From the NCBI GenBank assembly GCA_905221605.1, contig CAJNDS010001386.1:1-20475 (forward strand): 20,475 nucleotides of DNA. The letters are read 5' to 3'. The notes under the pieces were generated by a model, which was given only the letters and a program-made list of their open reading frames with translations, searched no databases and was not told the origin of the DNA. Numbering within the stretch: the stretch's first letter is position 1; every line of letters starts with the position of its first letter. The stretch is from Symbiodinium natans. Its lineage: Eukaryota > Sar > Dinophyceae > Suessiales > Symbiodiniaceae. Positions 17,352-20,475 of this stretch are shown here, piece after piece. Position numbers and translations under genes: made by a program.

Positions 17352-19844
17352 ATGCCTTCAGGCGTGGGCAAGACAGCTTCAGATTGCAAGCTGGGGATGG
17401 CGCCTCGCAAACGAAATTCTCCCGAAAGGCACAGACACACGAGAGAAGCCACGTTGCTCGAGATTCGTTTCAGCATCAGACAGCACCCGCTGCAGCAGAT
17501 GTGGCCGGAAGGTGCTTTGGTACTAGACAGAGAACCTCCGGCGGAGGAGGACGTGACCGTGACCCGACGAGATCTCCACGGCAATGAGTGGCAGGGGACC
17601 ACCCTGCCGCGCCAAGACCGAAGCATGACAGAAATCATCGTTGCAGAGTGGGGCTTAAACGCACATAAGGTGGTCCACAAAACCAGGTACAGCTATGTGT
17701 ACTGCAACTGCGACAGGCAGCCTCGCTGTGGGATGGTTGTAAAGTACACACTTTTGGGACAAGATGTCCGCCGCGAGAGCAAGAACGAGCATGTTCTTAG
17801 CAGGAATCTCCGAGAAACGGTCCGTGAAGTGGCCGAAATGCCTTCGAACCCAGCTGCTTCACTGGTGGCATGGTCACAAAAGAACCCTGATGCGGCAGAT
17901 GCTGATATCCCAACGCGCAGCCAGGTCAGCCGACGGAAGTCCTTGCAACGGGTTCGCCACCACGAAAACAGCATTGAGGAGGTCAAGGCTCTGGTAACTC
18001 ATTTGCAGGAGCGGGAGGCCACCAAAGACTGGGAATTTGAAATCCTGGCAGAAAACTTGGCCCAAGGCATAATCTGCTTCTCATCAGAGTTCTATGTGAA
18101 TGTTTTTCAGCAGCACAAAGATGCTATCACAGAGCACGGGCTGCGGTTGGGGTGCGATGCCACTCACGATATTTCGAACTCCAAGGTAAAGCTTTTTGCG
18201 TTGGGGTGGCTTGCACAACATGATGACGGTGGTGTCATCCGCAACACATTCATTCCACTGGCCTTTGCACTGGCACCGTCAGAAGACAGCGCTGCAACCC
18301 AGCTGCTGCTGCTGCAGAGCACCGATGCACACTTGCAGGAAGCATGCGGATTCACGTTGAAAGATGCGAAAGTAGCTCACCTGGACGGAGGCACTGGCCT
18401 TGTGAAAGGATTCCAGGACTACTTCGGAACCGCACTGCCTTTGGCCAGAAGTTTGCAGCACATCAAAAGGAACATCCGAAAAGAAGGTGTCAAGAAACTG
18501 CGGAGTACAAGCTGGTGGGATACCGTGCAACGCTGGGTCAGCTTCAGTGCCTTCCTCCGCAGTGACTGCTTGTTTGATCGTTTCTGGCACCATTCCTTAG
18601 CTATCCTGAGGCGGCAGGGTGAAGAAATGTTCGAAAAATACCTCGCCTCAGACATACTGAGCCACGTGTGTGGGAAATGGACAGCTTCGTGGAGAGCCGG
18701 CCTGCTGGAGCCGGGATATGGGCCGTATTCTTTGAACTCCGTGGATTCGTTTTTCAAAGTCCTGGACCACCATGTGCCGGAGGAGAAGCTTCTTAGCCTC
18801 ATGGATGTTGTCTCCAAGTATGAGCATGTCGGGCGGATTTTCAAAAATGAAAAGAAGTGGTCTAAGTTGTGCCTTGCTGTCTCCACGCTATCCACACCCG
18901 CCATCTTAGGCGACACCCCCAACAACTTGAGCGAACGCCTGGAACATTTCCATGGAAAACAAGTTCGCCGTATGAGTGTGGCTGGCATCAAACGGGTGGT
19001 GGAGAGCGGTGCAAACATCCGGTTGGAAGTTGGTGCAACGGCATCGGTCTTCTGCAAGTATCACCCCAGCGATTTCGATGAGCAGAAGATGCGAATGCTG
19101 GCCACCTTGGAAATGACAGAAGATGTAGATGAGGTGGACGCATGCCTCCTGGCCCTGAAAGCACTAACGAAAGAAGCGGATGGAATTCATTTCCACCCGC
19201 GTGTGCTTCGAGCATTGTATGCTCAATTCACCGCAGTGTACCAGCAGGGTGAGGTAACCTTGGAATCACATCAGGATTTCGGTCAAGCCGGGATGACCGA
19301 GCATTATGCCTTATGCCAGCTGGAAAGGGGGGCCTTGGCTTTGCCTGAAAAATTCTCCAGCCTGAAGCGGCTAAGCCATTCCACAGGCAGGCCAAGAGGC
19401 AGACCCAAGGGAAACCCCAAAAGAGTTGCCAAAGCCCCAGCTCGTGGAAGAGGAGGAGGCCGGTCAGGGAGGGGTGGCTGTAAGCGCAAAGCCTCGGAAG
19501 GTTCTTTGCCGGACCCGCGGTCCGCGGAAGCCATACTGGCAGAATGCTTCGCATTGGATCCACTGGAGGTGGCAAGTGCAGAGGGGGAAACTGCCGCTCC
19601 TGGCACCCCCCCAGAAGTCGCAGCGCGCTTCGCAATCATGATGGAGGAGGGCATTTTGCCCGACACCACCCAGGAGATGCGAAGACGCAATGCGCGCACC
19701 CAGGGTACCCAATACGGGGTGCCCCCGGGATTGCGAGAAGCATTGGACTACGGGTATATCCACCCGAACCTCCCAGCGCCACCAGGGATGGTGTGGAAGC
19801 GCACCGCGTACAAAACAATGCAGCTGGTAGCACGTGGAGGCTGA
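17352..19844 (+). CDS. MULE-type DDE transposase with AT-hook and RGG-rich tail
   Basis: I recognise the Mutator-like transposase fold; the protein would bind element ends in the nucleus and catalyse transposition, unless domesticated. From M at 17352 it has 830 residues: a Cys/His cluster (C118, C120, C126, H147) like a FLYWCH/WRKY-type zinc finger; D269 in GCDATH; D345 in HLDGG; H370 in LQHIKRN, where the usual C-x2-H has Ser367; then W443 and N462/D465 in SLNSVDSFFK, matching the family's TN-x2-ES motif with Asp for Glu. The third catalytic acid is unresolved. An AT-hook (GRPRGRPKG, 679-687), an RGG-like stretch (698-709) and a basic KRK follow. No SWIM finger was seen. The frame is intact and has no obvious intron. 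It stays open upstream to ATG 17181, but that part is 57-bp minisatellite; ATG 17397 (MAPRKR) is another possible start. No TIR was found. Confidence 0.85.
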   Translation: MPSGVGKTASDCKLGMAPRKRNSPERHRHTREATLLEIRFSIRQHPLQQMWPEGALVLDREPPAEEDVTVTRRDLHGNEWQGTTLPRQDRSMTEIIVAEWGLNAHKVVHKTRYSYVYCNCDRQPRCGMVVKYTLLGQDVRRESKNEHVLSRNLRETVREVAEMPSNPAASLVAWSQKNPDAADADIPTRSQVSRRKSLQRVRHHENSIEEVKALVTHLQEREATKDWEFEILAENLAQGIICFSSEFYVNVFQQHKDAITEHGLRLGCDATHDISNSKVKLFALGWLAQHDDGGVIRNTFIPLAFALAPSEDSAATQLLLLQSTDAHLQEACGFTLKDAKVAHLDGGTGLVKGFQDYFGTALPLARSLQHIKRNIRKEGVKKLRSTSWWDTVQRWVSFSAFLRSDCLFDRFWHHSLAILRRQGEEMFEKYLASDILSHVCGKWTASWRAGLLEPGYGPYSLNSVDSFFKVLDHHVPEEKLLSLMDVVSKYEHVGRIFKNEKKWSKLCLAVSTLSTPAILGDTPNNLSERLEHFHGKQVRRMSVAGIKRVVESGANIRLEVGATASVFCKYHPSDFDEQKMRMLATLEMTEDVDEVDACLLALKALTKEADGIHFHPRVLRALYAQFTAVYQQGEVTLESHQDFGQAGMTEHYALCQLERGALALPEKFSSLKRLSHSTGRPRGRPKGNPKRVAKAPARGRGGGRSGRGGCKRKASEGSLPDPRSAEAILAECFALDPLEVASAEGETAAPGTPPEVAARFAIMMEEGILPDTTQEMRRRNARTQGTQYGVPPGLREALDYGYIHPNLPAPPGMVWKRTAYKTMQLVARGG

Positions 19845-19846
19845 TG

Positions 19847-19875
19847 CCACGTTGGGGGGGGCGGGGGCAACGTGG
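19847..19875. other. Hairpin just after the transposase stop
   Basis: CCACGTTG (19847-19854) and CAACGTGG (19868-19875) form a perfect 8-bp stem around a 13-nt loop that is all G except one C. It begins two bases after the stop codon. It may be a 3'-UTR structure or chance; no poly-A signal is recognisable nearby. Confidence 0.55.
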
Positions 19876-20261
19876 AGGCGATCCACGCAATGTTCTTCCG
19901 TTGGCCCGAACCGTGGGCACTCTTTTCATGATATCCTTCATCTCTGCCCACAATTCCCTTGTGGCGTCCTTCCGATGCAACTACTGGGACCCCAAATAGC
20001 TTCTCGACGCTGCAGGCATACCACACGATTTGCGGGAATAGCAAAAACGAACACCTGTGCACAACACTGCTTGGTTGGGGCGTGATCCAATCCTTTCATT
20101 CTTTGTGATTTTCCCAATTAATGTGTTGCAGCCATTTGGTATTGTGCCCGATTCCTTCGACCTGTGGTAAGGTGAGGGGCTTGAATCTACTGTTCTATAT
20201 TAGTCAGCTGGCAATGGCTTCTGAAAATACGAGATTCCTTCGGCCTGGAACTCAATTGCAA
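19876..20261. other. About 390 bp with nothing recognised
   Basis: Non-repetitive sequence downstream of the transposase. Short open frames exist on both strands (e.g. 19748-20062 minus), with no known motif. No inverted copy of upstream sequence that could be a transposon terminus was found by eye. Confidence 0.4.
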
Positions 20262-20475
20262 TTCCCCAGCCAGAGACTATAGGATTCGTAGTCTTAAGCC
20301 AGAAACTGCGGGGCTGGAGCGGAAAGCTTGAGACTATAGGACTTGGCCAGAGACTACGCGGGCTGACCCTCAAGCCCAAAATTTCCGGGCATGGGGCCCT
20401 AGACTACAAGGTCTGGAGCTCCAAGCCAGAGATCGTAGGGGTTGTAGTCTTAAGCCAAAGACTTCAGGGCCTGGG
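20262..20475. repeat. Degenerate 25-30 bp repeat, right end cut
   Basis: Eight diverged instances of an AAGCCAGAGACTATAGGG-like core start at about 20268, 20296, 20326, 20345, 20371, 20396, 20422 and 20451. The last (20449-20475) matches 13923-13949 at about 25 of 27 bases, so the same repeat family lies on both sides of the transposase. Confidence 0.7.

Noticed and set aside
13099-17352. Dinoflagellate spliced-leader remnant upstream of the transposase
   Set aside because: I looked for the TTTTGGCTCAAG end of the leader by eye and did not find it; absence by eye is weak evidence.
18419-19057. 212-codon minus-strand frame opposite the transposase
   Set aside because: It is a shadow of a GC-rich coding sequence and shows no recognisable domain.
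17352-19844. SWIM zinc finger after the transposase core
   Set aside because: Only an isolated C-x2-H (CKYH) occurs in the right region; the C-x-C...C-x-H pattern is absent.
19748-20062. 104-codon minus-strand frame at the 3' end of the transposase
   Set aside because: Overlaps the transposase C-terminus and the hairpin, has a proline run from the G-rich loop, and no recognised motif.

Overview
The window looks like nuclear DNA from a repeat-rich eukaryote. A dinoflagellate of the Symbiodiniaceae type is my best guess. This rests on the nested tandem repeats, one long unspliced transposase frame, and the absence of any bacterial operon, rRNA or tRNA signature. No species marker is visible, so the assignment is inference. 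Only one convincing protein-coding gene is present (about 17352-19844). The first 17 kb is layered repetitive DNA, and nearly all long open frames there are by-products of repeat period or palindromy.

Layout. (1) Positions 1-12949 form a macrosatellite with a monomer of about 5.8 kb: two full monomers (1-5762 and 5763-11613) and the start of a third. Each monomer has a 10-bp array (period ACCAGCAGCA), a 7-bp array (AAAGAAC then AAACAAC), an A-rich block of degenerate short repeats, and two copies of a 2.0-kb 'B unit'. Each B unit carries a G-rich/C-rich foldback, a nested 108-bp inverted repeat, and a larger inverted repeat with arms of roughly 370-410 bp. Monomers 1 and 2 align without gaps at an offset of 5771 bp for the first 3.7 kb, with only a few substitutions noticed. 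(2) The third monomer loses homology near 12950 and continues as a 39-41 bp A-rich minisatellite to 13441, including one inverted segment. (3) After 147 bp of non-repeated sequence, a 587/634/743-bp unit is present three times (13589-15552), each copy ending in 48-bp subrepeats. (4) Degenerate arrays of about 40 bp (15553-15957) and 53 bp (15958-16134) follow. (5) A 57-bp minisatellite of about 21 copies (16135-17310) runs without a stop into the transposase frame. (6) A MULE-type DDE transposase with an AT-hook and RGG-rich tail ends at 19844. It is followed by a small hairpin, about 390 bp without recognisable features, and another degenerate array (20262-20475) whose core resembles a motif on the other side of the transposase.

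Interpretation. The transposase is probably the coding part of a Mutator-like DNA transposon, or a domesticated relative, embedded in satellite DNA. The most unusual element is the macrosatellite: foldbacks at several scales, G-quadruplex-capable tracts, and a recurring junction (CAA-rich tract followed by CCTGGTCGGA) in both orientations. I see no protein evidence for it. It may be structural satellite DNA or a decayed family of foldback-type non-autonomous elements. The near-identity of the monomers also means assembly duplication should be excluded.
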